Part shown: one piece after another, positions 1-8,551 of the stretch
Position numbering within the stretch: the first letter of the stretch is position 1
How the letters are laid out: the number at the start of each line of letters is the position of its first letter
NCBI GenBank assembly: GCA_029262175.1
Contig: JAJCZV010000074.1
Location: 1 to 41,941 of the forward strand
Length of the DNA stretch: 41,941 bases
Direction of reading: 5' to 3'
Source of the DNA: Gemmatimonadota bacterium
Lineage (GTDB): Bacteria > Gemmatimonadota > Gemmatimonadetes > Palauibacterales > Palauibacteraceae
Translations under genes and position numbers: made by a program
The notes under the pieces: generated by a model
What the model was told of the DNA's origin: nothing
What the model saw: the letters and a program-made list of their open reading frames with translations, nothing else
The model's database searches: none

Positions 1-1907
1 GTGGTCTGTCCGGTGCGCGCAACGATCGTCGGGTCCGCGCCTTTCCCCACCAGATACTCGATGAGCTCGTTATCGCCGCGAGCAGCGGCAAAGTGGATCG
101 CGCCAAACCCATCATGGTCGCGCGCGTTCACATCCGCTCCAGCGACCTCGACCAAATACTTCGCCGCGGCCAGCCAATTGTCGGGCGCGTGTCGATGCGA
201 GTTGCCCGTGCGCGAACGTCCGTATCCGTATCCTGCGGCCGCGACGATGGGCGGGATGCCAGGTCCACCCACCTCGACGGGAGGCAGACCGCTCGGATCT
301 TCCTCCTCTTCGTCGCCTCCACGACCCCTACGACGGGCCGGAGGCTTCTGCGAGGGGATGCTTGGGTCCGCACCGTGCGCGACCAGGAGCTCCATGGCGG
401 GAATATCCAGCGCCTTGGCCGCCCGCCAAAACGGTGTCGCACCCATGAAGTTCACGCCCAGCAGGTCGAAGTTGTAGGACGCGTACCAGATGTGCGTCGA
501 AACGCGGTCGTCCGGATTCGCTCCCGCGTCAAGCAGCGCCTCCATGAGGTCGAGATATCCGGCCTCCTGCTGTCGAAAGGCCGTGGGCTGCGGGTAAAGC
601 GCCTTCGGGGCCCAACGATTCGCAATCGTCGCGTAGAGAGGTCCCACACCATCTTCGCTGAGAAGGTTGGGGTTTGCGCCCATATCCAAGAGATCCAACG
701 CCATGTCGTAGTGGCCGTTGATGATGGCGATCACGATCGGCGGGCTCGCATCCCCTCCGGTACGTCTGTCGATGTCAGCGCCGGCTGCGAGTAACGCCTT
801 CATCGTCTCGACATGCCCATCGCGGATGGCATAGTGCAGCGCGGTCAATCCGCCCTGACGTCCCACGAGCTGCGCGTAGGAGAGCGGCTCGAGGGCCGCG
901 GCGCGCGCCTCCTCGGCCTTCTCGTTCGCGATCGCAGGAGAAGCCTCTACGACGGCCGGCGCGGCTGAGGCGGCCGACATGGCCCTCTCGTTCGACGGGT
1001 CGTCGTCCGTGGCTTGGCCGTCGAGAGGATCGCGATCCTGACGGGGCGGATCCTCGCCCGACGCGGGCTCGGCCGTCGCCAAAGCTTCGGCCGGATTTAC
1101 GGCCGTCCCGGCGGCCAGGTTGGCGTCCCGATCCTGACGGTCGGCTGCTTCGCGTCGAGTCGGCGCCTGACCTGACGGGGTATCCGTCCGCGTCTGGAAC
1201 CCGGCGTCCTCTTCCTCGACCCAGTCACCGCGAGCTTGGGCTTCTGCTTTTCGAATCGCCGCCGTGAGCTCTTGTCTTCGACCACGGGCCGCCCCGTCGG
1301 ACTCCGACTTCTCCACGAAGTCGATGACGTTTGTGGCAAGCGTGATATCGGCGCCCGCGGCGATCAACACGTTCACGGCTTCGATTCGACCGGCCGCCGC
1401 CGCGAAGACGAGCGGCGTCTGGCCGTTGGCCATCTCTTGGGCGTCGAGCTCGGCACCCTTGGCCAAGAGCGCAGATACCGCATCGGCATTTCCGGAGGCG
1501 GCGGCAAAGTGAAGCGGCGTCGCGCCGGTCTGGGTGAGCGCGTTCGCCTTACTTCCACCGTCGAGCAGCGCCGCCACGGCCTCGGCACGTCCATCCTTGC
1601 TGGCCAGATGGAGCGGCGTATAGGCACCGAGCCGTGTCGTCGACTCGAGGTTGGAACCTGCGTAGAGCAGCGCCTGGATCATGTCGACCCGGCCCCGCAT
1701 CGCCGCCCAATGAAGCGCGGTCATCCCGTCGCCCTGGGCCGCGTTTACATCGGCGCCTTCGCGCAGCAGCGTCTGAAGAAGTTCTACATCACCGCGTTGA
1801 GCCGCGTCGGCTACAGGCGCTTCAGGAGCGGCAGCCAACAGCGTCGTCGCACAAATCGCGACGAGCGCCGTCGCGCGAAGTCCTGCGGCCCTCAGTTTCT
1901 CGAGCAT
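1..1907 (-). CDS. Secreted ankyrin-repeat protein, C-terminus cut by window edge
   Basis: Reading the minus strand from an ATG at 1907 gives an uninterrupted frame of about 635 codons that leaves the window at position 1 without a stop. The first ~30 residues are a Sec-type signal peptide (MLEKLRAAGLRATALVA followed by an Ala/Leu-rich core). Two ankyrin blocks follow. The first has about five repeats (residues ~32-190), with motifs such as GMTALHWAAMRGRVDMIQAL and GATPLHFAAASG. The second starts near residue 330 with GLTALHYAIRDGHVETMKAL and continues to the edge. Between them lies a ~140-residue Ala/Asp/Glu/Arg-rich stretch that looks disordered. The ATG lies three bases after the stop of the upstream DUF1552 gene, so this is the third gene of that operon. 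Ankyrin repeats bind proteins; no partner or reaction can be named. The frame, not the antisense frames over it, is supported by the repeat motifs. Confidence 0.9.
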   Translation of the reverse strand, partial: MLEKLRAAGLRATALVAICATTLLAAAPEAPVADAAQRGDVELLQTLLREGADVNAAQGDGMTALHWAAMRGRVDMIQALLYAGSNLESTTRLGAYTPLHLASKDGRAEAVAALLDGGSKANALTQTGATPLHFAAASGNADAVSALLAKGAELDAQEMANGQTPLVFAAAAGRIEAVNVLIAAGADITLATNVIDFVEKSESDGAARGRRQELTAAIRKAEAQARGDWVEEEDAGFQTRTDTPSGQAPTRREAADRQDRDANLAAGTAVNPAEALATAEPASGEDPPRQDRDPLDGQATDDDPSNERAMSAASAAPAVVEASPAIANEKAEEARAAALEPLSYAQLVGRQGGLTALHYAIRDGHVETMKALLAAGADIDRRTGGDASPPIVIAIINGHYDMALDLLDMGANPNLLSEDGVGPLYATIANRWAPKALYPQPTAFRQQEAGYLDLMEALLDAGANPDDRVSTHIWYASYNFDLLGVNFMGATPFWRAAKALDIPAMELLVAHGADPSIPSQKPPARRRGRGGDEEEEDPSGLPPVEVGGPGIPPIVAAAGYGYGRSRTGNSHRHAPDNWLAAAKYLVEVAGADVNARDHDGFGAIHFAAARGDNELIEYLVGKGADPTIVARTGQT

Positions 1908-1910
1908 GGT

Positions 1911-3317
1911 CTAGTCGTCCGTAACCGCGCTAAACGAAAAGTCTTCGGTACTGTCGCCAAAGCTCGCCACGTCGTCCATCCCGAGTTTGTGCATCAAGCT
2001 CAACATGACGTTCGCCATCGGCGTACCGTCGGCTGCCTTGATGTGCATGTTGCCCGGCAGCTGACCGTTCGCACCCCCCGCGATAAACAACGGACAGCGT
2101 TTGTGATTGTGCAGATTCGAGTCTCCCATGGGAGATCCGTACACGAGCATCGTCTTGTCGAGCAGCGATCCGTCGCCCTCTTGGATGCTGTCCAATTTCT
2201 CGAGCAGATACGGAATCATGCTCACGTGATACTTGTTGATCTGCGCGTACTCCGTCACCCGATCTTCTCGACCGCCATGGTGTGAGGCGGGGTGGAACGC
2301 AGAGTCGATTCCGCTGCCCGGATAAACTCGACCCGAACCATCGCGACCCATCTTGAAGGAGAACACGCGCGTCAGGTCCGATTGGAACGCCAAGACCTGT
2401 AGATCGAACATGAGTTTTACATGCTCTTCGAAATCATCCGGAACGCCCGCGGGCGCTTCTGGAATGTCGCGCACCTCGCCGCTCAGATTCTGCGCTTCCA
2501 CCATCTGGATTCGGCGTTCGATCTCTCGGATGTTGTCGAGATACTGATCGAGGCGGCGCCGGTCGGTCGCGCCGAGTTCACGCTTGAGCCCATCGACTTC
2601 GCCGACGATCCAGTCCAGGATGCTTCGGTTGGTTTGTCTGCGACTTGCTCGATCGTTGGCCGAGCCGCCCGCCCCGAACAACTGGTCGAACGCCACTCGC
2701 GGATCGCGAATCATGGGGAGCGGTTCCGTGGGAGACTTCCAGCTGATCGAATCGGTATACACGCACGCGTACCCGTACGCGCAGCCGCCGGCCTGGTCGA
2801 CATTCTCGATACACAGCTGCATCGACGGGATCGGCGTGTCTTGTCCGAAGCGCTGCGCGTACATCTGATCCAACGAGGTCCCGACGTACACGTCGGAGCC
2901 CTCTGTCTGCTTCGGATGCGCCTGGGTGAGGAAAGCGGCGCTCGATCGGAAGTGGTCTCCGCCGATCTCTTTGGCGGTCCGCGCTTCGGCGCCCTCGATA
3001 TCGGTATTGCTGACGATCGTTAGATATTTCCGCCACGGTTCGAGCGGACTCATGCTGCTGGGCGTGAGGTCGAAATTGCTCCCGACCTTCGCCGGCGCCC
3101 ACAGGTTCTGCGTTGCGCCCCACTCGTTGCAGCCGGCCGCGCCGTGGACCATCTCGATTCCGATGAATCGCGTCGTGTCGGTGGGGAGGGCCGCAGTACT
3201 CGAGGCCCACAACCTTCCGGCGGGAAGCATCGCGTCTAGGAACGGTAGCGCCACGGTCGCGCCCAGCCCCTTGAGAGCCGTACGACGAGACATGTGCTTT
3301 CCGGTAATGAGCTCCAT
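1911..3317 (-). CDS. DUF1552 family protein, Tat-exported
   Basis: The protein has 468 residues. The start is the ATG at 3317, preceded by a strong AGGAGG; a longer frame to 3398 would run into the upstream gene and place the signal far from the N-terminus. A twin-arginine motif, SRRTALKG, with Arg11-Arg12 is followed by a hydrophobic stretch and an Ala-containing cleavage region. The body matches the DUF1552 family: it ends in a block reading LLDKTMLVYGSPMGDSNLHN and then LFIAGG, which recalls the alkaline-phosphatase/sulfatase-like core of the related DUF1501 family. Members are typically encoded next to DUF1587/DUF1592/DUF1588/DUF1585 proteins, as here. No enzymatic activity is established for the family that I can name, so the function is left open. 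The gene lies 37 bases after the cytochrome-like gene and 3 bases before the ankyrin gene, so the three are probably one transcript. Confidence 0.92.
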   Translation of the reverse strand: MELITGKHMSRRTALKGLGATVALPFLDAMLPAGRLWASSTAALPTDTTRFIGIEMVHGAAGCNEWGATQNLWAPAKVGSNFDLTPSSMSPLEPWRKYLTIVSNTDIEGAEARTAKEIGGDHFRSSAAFLTQAHPKQTEGSDVYVGTSLDQMYAQRFGQDTPIPSMQLCIENVDQAGGCAYGYACVYTDSISWKSPTEPLPMIRDPRVAFDQLFGAGGSANDRASRRQTNRSILDWIVGEVDGLKRELGATDRRRLDQYLDNIREIERRIQMVEAQNLSGEVRDIPEAPAGVPDDFEEHVKLMFDLQVLAFQSDLTRVFSFKMGRDGSGRVYPGSGIDSAFHPASHHGGREDRVTEYAQINKYHVSMIPYLLEKLDSIQEGDGSLLDKTMLVYGSPMGDSNLHNHKRCPLFIAGGANGQLPGNMHIKAADGTPMANVMLSLMHKLGMDDVASFGDSTEDFSFSAVTDD

Positions 3318-3354
3318 GCTTCCCTCCTGATCTTTCTTTTTGTGGGCGGTCAGC

Positions 3355-5793
3355 TCAACGGCTTGCGCCGCCCGCTTCGATCTCTTCGTCTTCGGCAACC
3401 GCTTCGACGGTACTCATCTGAAACGCTGGACTCGCCACGACGCCCAGAATAAACGATGACATGCGGTGGTCGTTTTCGGAGGCTTGGTACGCGATCTCCC
3501 GGACCGTCGGCATATCGTAGTACTCGACCCGACGACCAAGCGCGTAAGCCATCAGGTTCTCGGTAAAGGTTCGGATCAACGAGTCCGGCCGCCTGAGCAG
3601 CGCTTGCCGAAGATCCTGTGGACTGGTGATCGGCGTGCCGTCATAGAGCTCGCCGGTCGTGTCGACCGGTCGACCTTGATCCTTGATCCGCCAGCCGCCC
3701 GTCACGTCGAAATTCTCAAGCGCGAGGCCGATCGGATCGATGACTCGGTGGCAGGACCGACAAGCAGGGCTCGCGCGGTGCATTTCCATCCGCTCGCGAA
3801 CGGTGAGGAACCGTCCTTCCTCTGCTTCATCGGTCGCCTCTAGATCTGGTACATCGGGCGGCGGAGGCGGAGGTGGGCTTCCCAGCAGAACCTCCATCAC
3901 CCACTTCCCGCGCAACACAGCCGACGTCCGGTCCGCGTGCGACGTCAGGGTCAGAATACTGCCGTGCCCGAGTAGACCACGGCGTGCCTCGCCGGGTAGC
4001 GAGACCCGCTGGAAATCTGGCCCCGAGATCCCGGGGATGCCGTAGTGCCGGGCCAGTCGCTCGTTTACGAACGTGTAGTCCGCAGTGAGAAGGTCGAAGA
4101 AGCTCGCGTCTTCGCGCACGAGATGGTCGAAAAACATCTCGGTCTCACGCCGCATGGCATCGACCAGCGCGAGGTCCCAATAGGGATACAGCAGTGCGTC
4201 GGGGTGGATCTTGTCCATGTCCTGCAGGCGGAACCACTGAGATGCGAAGCGCGTGGAGAGCGCTTCGGATCGCGGATCCGCGAGCATCCGGCGGGTCTGG
4301 GCTTCAAGCACTTGGGGATTGGAGAGGCGGCCGGCTTCGGCGACCTCGATAAGCTCCGCGTCCGGGTAGGTTCCCCACAAGAAGAATGAAAGCCGAGACG
4401 CGAGGTCCACATCGCGGATCCGATAGACCTGCCCGGGTTGGGCATCGACCGGGGCCTCTTCTAGACGGAAGACGAAATGCGGGCTGGCCAGAATGGCCTG
4501 GAGCGCGATCCGCACGCCGGCTTCAAACCCGCCGTCGGCCGAGCCGAGGTCGAAGAACCCCATCAGGTCCGACAGATCCTTGTCGGTGAGGGGCCGTCGA
4601 TACGCCTGCTCGCCGAGATCCGACAAAATGGCTTCTGCGCATGGCCGCTCTTCGTCCGGGCCCGTCGGGCGACAGGAGAACACGCGCTTGCGACTCGGTG
4701 TCTCCGAGATCCCCGTCACGACGAAGGGGCCCGTCACGATGAAGTCGCGCAGGTGGGGCAGGGTCGTCACCCCGTAGGCGCTCCCGATGTTGGAGTCGGC
4801 GAGCTTGTAATCGACCGGCTGAATGAGATCGTTGTCCGGACCGTCCGCTCTGAGGAGAAAGGCAGCGGTCACGCGCTGCGGACCCGCCCGGGCATGGATC
4901 GGCTCGGTCTCGATGACCATGCCCTGGGGGTCCGACTCGGTCATGAAGGGGTCGATGTCCACGAGCGCGACCCGTTCACCGTTGATCGAGACCTCGAGCT
5001 GCTCGCCTTCCGCCGTCATTCCGTAGAGGAATCCGGTCGGACCGGGGTGCAGTTCAAGCTTGAAGACGTACTCCCCGTCGGCCGGGAAGACATGGATCAC
5101 CGAGATTCCACCGCGAGTCCCGAACGGCGCACCTTCGGCACGGATGGCCTGCGATGCCGTTTTGGGGACCTTGTAGGTCACCTGACGAGGTCCCGCCTCC
5201 GGGTCGCCCAGGGCCAGGCGGCTGATCTGATCGGCCGCGCTCAAGTACCCTTCCATCAGCGTCGCCGACATCATCTGCACGTCGGCGATGTTGTCGAAAT
5301 TCGCGCTCATGGTCTCGCCGGGGAGAAACGCGCTTACATCCACATCGAGATCCAGCATCGCCTGGATCGTGCGGCCGTACTCCGCTCGATTGAGACGCTG
5401 GAACGTGCGAGCCCCCGGATTGGGATTTGCCTGCGCCGCATGGTCGATCCGCGCCTCCAACTCCTCGACCACTGCGGTCAGGACGGCTTCGTCCGGTCGG
5501 CGGGTCCCTGGCGGCGGCATCATGCCGGCGCGGAGCTTCCGGATCATCTTCTCGGCGAGGTCTGCGTTCTCCTCTGCCGCCTCGGCGTCGAAGCCCTCGA
5601 GCGACATGTTGCCACGCATTCGCTCATCGCTGTGGCAGCGGGTGCACACGGATTGGATGACGGAGTTTGCGAGCGTATCCGCGTGCGCGCCGGTAGCCAG
5701 CGCGGGCGCAGGCCCCTGAAACGAAGGGCCAAGACCTGCTAAGCCTAGATACGCCAAGGCGATCCCTAGGGTCGCGAACGCGAACTTCTTCAT
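3355..5793 (-). CDS. Cytochrome c-like DUF1587/1595/1592/1588/1585 protein
   Basis: The protein has 812 residues from the ATG at 5793, which has a GAGG about eight bases upstream and begins a clean signal peptide (MKKFAFATLGIALAYLGLAG); the open frame continues to 5853 but adds a non-signal leader. A haem c motif, CTRCH, lies at residues 50-54, followed by the MMPPPGTRRP segment typical of this family. The DUF1587 region (ARTFQRLNRAEYGRTIQAML), then DUF1595, DUF1592 and DUF1588, and a C-terminal DUF1585 follow in the usual order. A second haem-type motif, CRSCH, is in the DUF1588 region just after a seven-proline run (GSPPPPPPPDVP), both family hallmarks. It is probably a periplasmic or envelope di-haem electron-transfer protein. 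It is the first gene of a three-gene set with DUF1552 and ankyrin proteins. The reaction is unknown. Confidence 0.93.
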   Translation of the reverse strand: MKKFAFATLGIALAYLGLAGLGPSFQGPAPALATGAHADTLANSVIQSVCTRCHSDERMRGNMSLEGFDAEAAEENADLAEKMIRKLRAGMMPPPGTRRPDEAVLTAVVEELEARIDHAAQANPNPGARTFQRLNRAEYGRTIQAMLDLDVDVSAFLPGETMSANFDNIADVQMMSATLMEGYLSAADQISRLALGDPEAGPRQVTYKVPKTASQAIRAEGAPFGTRGGISVIHVFPADGEYVFKLELHPGPTGFLYGMTAEGEQLEVSINGERVALVDIDPFMTESDPQGMVIETEPIHARAGPQRVTAAFLLRADGPDNDLIQPVDYKLADSNIGSAYGVTTLPHLRDFIVTGPFVVTGISETPSRKRVFSCRPTGPDEERPCAEAILSDLGEQAYRRPLTDKDLSDLMGFFDLGSADGGFEAGVRIALQAILASPHFVFRLEEAPVDAQPGQVYRIRDVDLASRLSFFLWGTYPDAELIEVAEAGRLSNPQVLEAQTRRMLADPRSEALSTRFASQWFRLQDMDKIHPDALLYPYWDLALVDAMRRETEMFFDHLVREDASFFDLLTADYTFVNERLARHYGIPGISGPDFQRVSLPGEARRGLLGHGSILTLTSHADRTSAVLRGKWVMEVLLGSPPPPPPPDVPDLEATDEAEEGRFLTVRERMEMHRASPACRSCHRVIDPIGLALENFDVTGGWRIKDQGRPVDTTGELYDGTPITSPQDLRQALLRRPDSLIRTFTENLMAYALGRRVEYYDMPTVREIAYQASENDHRMSSFILGVVASPAFQMSTVEAVAEDEEIEAGGASR

Positions 5794-6041
5794 GTCTGCC
5801 TCATCAGCGGCGGCCACAAATCTCGAGGCCGAAGGTCCCTTGTTCGAGAACACCGCAGCCCCAGTTTCGGTTGCAAGATCCCGAACCTGTTGAAAATACG
5901 GAAGTTTTGGGCCGTTTCGCCAGGCATGGCCGGTAATTCGGCCTTGTCGTGTATGGCCATTCCGGCTCTGAACCGATAGTTAAGCGTGTGTGCGGGAGTA
6001 TGTGGTTCGACAGGGCCCAACCCGGGGATGGGGGACGACGC
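5794..6041. promoter_or_regulatory. Divergent intergenic region, cytochrome operon versus PilZ gene
   Basis: This 248-base gap separates two divergent genes, so it should hold promoters for both directions. Open frames cross it on both strands but show no protein-like sequence. A short inverted repeat, GGCCG-GTAATT-CGGCC (5928-5943), is the only symmetrical element I noticed. No convincing -35/-10 pair or riboswitch fold was recognised. Confidence 0.45.
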
Positions 6042-6569
6042 GTGAGCAGTTTCGAAATCGGCGACGTGGTGATCGCGACAGATGGGGAGAGCCTGACCCT
6101 CAGCCGGGACGGAGAACCCGTCGTCAACCTGAGGCTCGACAGCGCCGGCCTGGCGGAACTTCTCGACTTTTTGCGGAGCGTCCGAGTCACCCGATTCAAT
6201 CGACGTCGGGGCTTCCGCGTCCCCATCGTCAGCGATGACTTCAAGGTCCGTCTTGGCGGCGAACTCGCGCACCTGGACATCAAACCGCGCGATGTGAGTC
6301 TCAGCGGGATCTTTCTGGAGTTCGAAAGCGGCACGGTGCCGCCCCTTGAAATGGGCGATGATATCGAGGTTTCGGTGGCCCTTTCGAAATTCGCGTCGAC
6401 GATGCAGGGGATCGTTCGTCGCCGGACCGACGAGGGCCTGGGCGTCGAGTTCTCGCATGCGGCAGATAGCGAGGCCCCGACGCCGCCTGCGGACTTCAGC
6501 CGCATCGTCATGCGCCTGGAACGCGAGTGGCTGTCCAACCGCCTCGGCAATGACCTGATCGACCCGTGA
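6042..6569 (+). CDS. PilZ domain protein, putative cyclic-di-GMP receptor
   Basis: The protein has 175 residues from a GTG at 6042, with a GGGGGA seven bases upstream; ATG 6000 and ATG 5949 are in frame but have poorer ribosome sites. The PilZ signature is visible: an arginine cluster RRRGFRVP (Arg55-xxx-Arg59) and, about 25 residues later, DVSLSG (residues 84-89), the two elements that wrap cyclic-di-GMP. A typical end follows (MQGIVRRRTDEGLGVEF). No other domain, signal peptide or membrane segment is present, so it is a stand-alone cytoplasmic receptor or adaptor. Its output partner is unknown. It lies eight bases before the flavoenzyme gene and diverges from the cytochrome operon, so it could share control with either. 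The Asp-x-Ser-x-x-Gly and the Arg pair suggest ligand binding is retained. Confidence 0.85.
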   Translation: MSSFEIGDVVIATDGESLTLSRDGEPVVNLRLDSAGLAELLDFLRSVRVTRFNRRRGFRVPIVSDDFKVRLGGELAHLDIKPRDVSLSGIFLEFESGTVPPLEMGDDIEVSVALSKFASTMQGIVRRRTDEGLGVEFSHAADSEAPTPPADFSRIVMRLEREWLSNRLGNDLIDP

Positions 6570-6577
6570 TCTGAGCG

Positions 6578-7807
6578 GTGGATCGCCGACGATTTGTCGA
6601 GGTAACCGGGCTCGGGCTCGCTGGGGCCGCCGTGCCACCCACCGCCAACCTCCATCGTCAGCCCGGCAGGGGGTTCGTTCAACGTGGCTCGGGTCAGGCC
6701 GCCGACATCGCGGTGATCGGTGGCGGAGCGTTCGGCGGCTGGACGGCTTTTTATCTCCAGCAGGCGCAGGCCCAGTCCGTGTTGATCGACGCGTACGGGC
6801 CAGGAAACCCTCGATCGACGTCCGGCGGCGCCTCTCGGGGCATCCGAGCGGCCTACGGAGACCGCGCGATGTACTCTCGATGGGCCGTGCGGGCGCTCGA
6901 TCTATGGCTGCAATGGGAGAAGGAGTGGGAAGAGGAGCTGCTCATCCACACCGGACGAGTCGCGTTGGCGCCTGACCTCACCGATTCGATTCGTAGCGCG
7001 ATGGCCGTTCTGGACGAGCTTGGCGTGGAGCACGAGTTGATCCAAGTCGATGAACTGGTCCGCCGCTACCCGCAGTTCAGCCCCGAAGGTGTGGGCGTCG
7101 CCCACTGGGAGCCGACGGCGCACACGATCCGGGCTGCCGAGGCGTGCCGAGCGGTCGCGCGGGCATTTGACCGCGAGGGCGGCGAACTACGCATCGCTCG
7201 CGCGCTGCCAGGGGGTTCCTCCGGGGGTCGTCTGGACTGGATCTCGCTCGACGACGGCACCCTGCTCGAAGCCGACAGCTACGTGTTTGCTTGCGGTCCC
7301 TGGCTGCCCCGGATGTTCCCCGGGCTACTTGGCGAGCGTATCGCCACGCCGCGGCGCGACGTGTTCTTTTTTGGTACGCCGCCCGGAATCGAACTCTACG
7401 GGCACCCCCACATGCCGAACTTCTCGGAAGCGGGCTTCTACGGCTTCCCGAGTATCGATCACGGCGGCGTCAAGGTGGCGCCCGTCGGGGGGCAGGTGCG
7501 GTTCGATCCCGACACGGACGAACGAATCGTCGTCGGCTACCAGGTGCGCCGGGCCCAGGAATACGTGGCGCGCCGGTTCCCGGGACTCGCCGGCCAGCCG
7601 GTCATCGACAGTCGCGTCTGCCAACTCGAAGACACAACAGACGAACACTTCATCATCGACCGGCATCCCGAGTGGGAGAATGTCTGGCTCGCCGGCGGAG
7701 GCACCGGTCACGCCTTCAAACACGGTCCGGTGCTGGGCGAGTACATCGCGGCCAGGGTCTTGGGCCAGGAGACAGACCCCGCCTACGACGCGCAGTTCGC
7801 GCTCTAG
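6578..7807 (+). CDS. FAD-dependent oxidoreductase, sarcosine oxidase-like, Tat signal
   Basis: The protein has 409 residues from a GTG start eight bases after the PilZ stop. The N-terminus has a twin-arginine-like signal (DRRRFVEVTG, arginines 3-5, then a short Gly/Ala/Leu core). The dinucleotide-binding loop is VIGGGAFGG (residues ~46-54). The DAO fold continues with an SGGASRGIR segment and a C-terminal GGGTGHAFKHGPVLGEYIA. The stretch VCQLEDTTDEHFIIDRHP matches the region of monomeric sarcosine oxidase that carries the cysteine linking FAD covalently; here it is Cys348. The family oxidises N-methylated or secondary amino acids with O2, giving H2O2 and an imine. Substrate is unknown, and other relatives act on pipecolate, N-methyltryptophan or fructosyl amino acids. 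The predicted export of a monomeric sarcosine oxidase relative is unusual; the cytoplasmic form is the textbook case. Confidence 0.88.
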   Translation: MDRRRFVEVTGLGLAGAAVPPTANLHRQPGRGFVQRGSGQAADIAVIGGGAFGGWTAFYLQQAQAQSVLIDAYGPGNPRSTSGGASRGIRAAYGDRAMYSRWAVRALDLWLQWEKEWEEELLIHTGRVALAPDLTDSIRSAMAVLDELGVEHELIQVDELVRRYPQFSPEGVGVAHWEPTAHTIRAAEACRAVARAFDREGGELRIARALPGGSSGGRLDWISLDDGTLLEADSYVFACGPWLPRMFPGLLGERIATPRRDVFFFGTPPGIELYGHPHMPNFSEAGFYGFPSIDHGGVKVAPVGGQVRFDPDTDERIVVGYQVRRAQEYVARRFPGLAGQPVIDSRVCQLEDTTDEHFIIDRHPEWENVWLAGGGTGHAFKHGPVLGEYIAARVLGQETDPAYDAQFAL

Positions 7808-7835
7808 GCTGCACCCGACCAGAAGCTCGTTCTTC

Positions 7836-8540
7836 TCAAAACGGATTGGTCGCGAAGACGGCGAACTCGGGGATAAACCCGCGATGGTCGATCTTGAGGG
7901 CACCCATGATCGCGTCCGCGATTTCCTCTGGTCGCAGCTTCTTCGGGGAGACATCCCGCTCAAAACCGAGCTTGGCCGCAAACTGGGTCACGACTTCGCT
8001 GGGGTTCACCAACATCACCCGAACGTCGTGTCTGCGCAGCTCGTCGCGCCAACACTCGGTCATGCCGCGAAGCGCGAACTTCGAGGAGCTGTACACGGTG
8101 CTTCCGGCTCCGCCTTTGAGGCCGGAAGTGGAAGAGATGTTGATCAGCTCTCCGCCGCCGCCCTGCGCAATGAACTGCCTCGCTGCTTCACGGCCAAACA
8201 GAAACGCGCCGAACACGTTGGTCCGGTAGACCGCCTCCATCTCTGCGAGCTCGATGTCGACGAGCGGCTTGAAGAGCCCAAAACCAGCGTTGTTTACGAG
8301 AATGTCGAGTCGACCGTGCTTCTCTACCACCGAGGCCACGGCCTCCTTGGCGTGCGACTCCTCCCCGACGTCGCCGGCGATCGCATCTGCACCGATGCGG
8401 GCGGCGGCCTTCTCCAGAAGATCCTGCCGACGACCCGTGATGGTCACCGACGCCCCTTCGTTGATGAGCGCCTCGGCGATCGCGAGACCGATCCCTTCGC
8501 TCGCGCCCGTTACGAGGGCCACGGCTTCGTTGAGCTGCAT
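7836..8540 (-). CDS. Short-chain dehydrogenase/reductase (FabG-like)
   Basis: The protein has 234 residues from the ATG at 8540, with a GGGG eight bases upstream; the frame is open to 8594 but only the shorter start places the cofactor loop normally. It is a classical SDR. The NAD(P) loop TGASEGIG is at residues 11-18, NNAG at 83-86, the catalytic serine in NISSTSG near 137, and YSSSK gives Tyr150 and Lys154. It is cytoplasmic, with no signal peptide. It reduces or oxidises a carbonyl/alcohol with NAD(P)H; the substrate cannot be read from sequence. It lies 11 bases after the leucine dehydrogenase gene and is probably co-transcribed, which could place it in branched-chain amino or keto acid metabolism. 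It converges with the flavoenzyme gene, with 28 bases between the two stops. Confidence 0.92.
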   Translation of the reverse strand: MQLNEAVALVTGASEGIGLAIAEALINEGASVTITGRRQDLLEKAAARIGADAIAGDVGEESHAKEAVASVVEKHGRLDILVNNAGFGLFKPLVDIELAEMEAVYRTNVFGAFLFGREAARQFIAQGGGGELINISSTSGLKGGAGSTVYSSSKFALRGMTECWRDELRRHDVRVMLVNPSEVVTQFAAKLGFERDVSPKKLRPEEIADAIMGALKIDHRGFIPEFAVFATNPF

Positions 8541-8551
8541 TAAGACACCCC

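Noticed and set aside
1236..2285. Plus-strand 349-codon open frame over the ankyrin and DUF1552 genes
   Set aside because: Its translation is Arg/His-rich with no domain motif, while the opposite strand has clear ankyrin and DUF1552 sequence. It is an antisense frame kept open by GC-rich codons.
5790..6638. Minus-strand 282-codon frame opposite the PilZ gene
   Set aside because: No protein-like pattern or ribosome site; the plus strand encodes PilZ motifs RxxxR and DxSxxG in the expected order.
7050..8543. Plus-strand 497-codon frame across the flavoenzyme and SDR genes
   Set aside because: It spans two real genes on opposite strands, with Arg/Ser/Thr-rich low-complexity translation and no motif.
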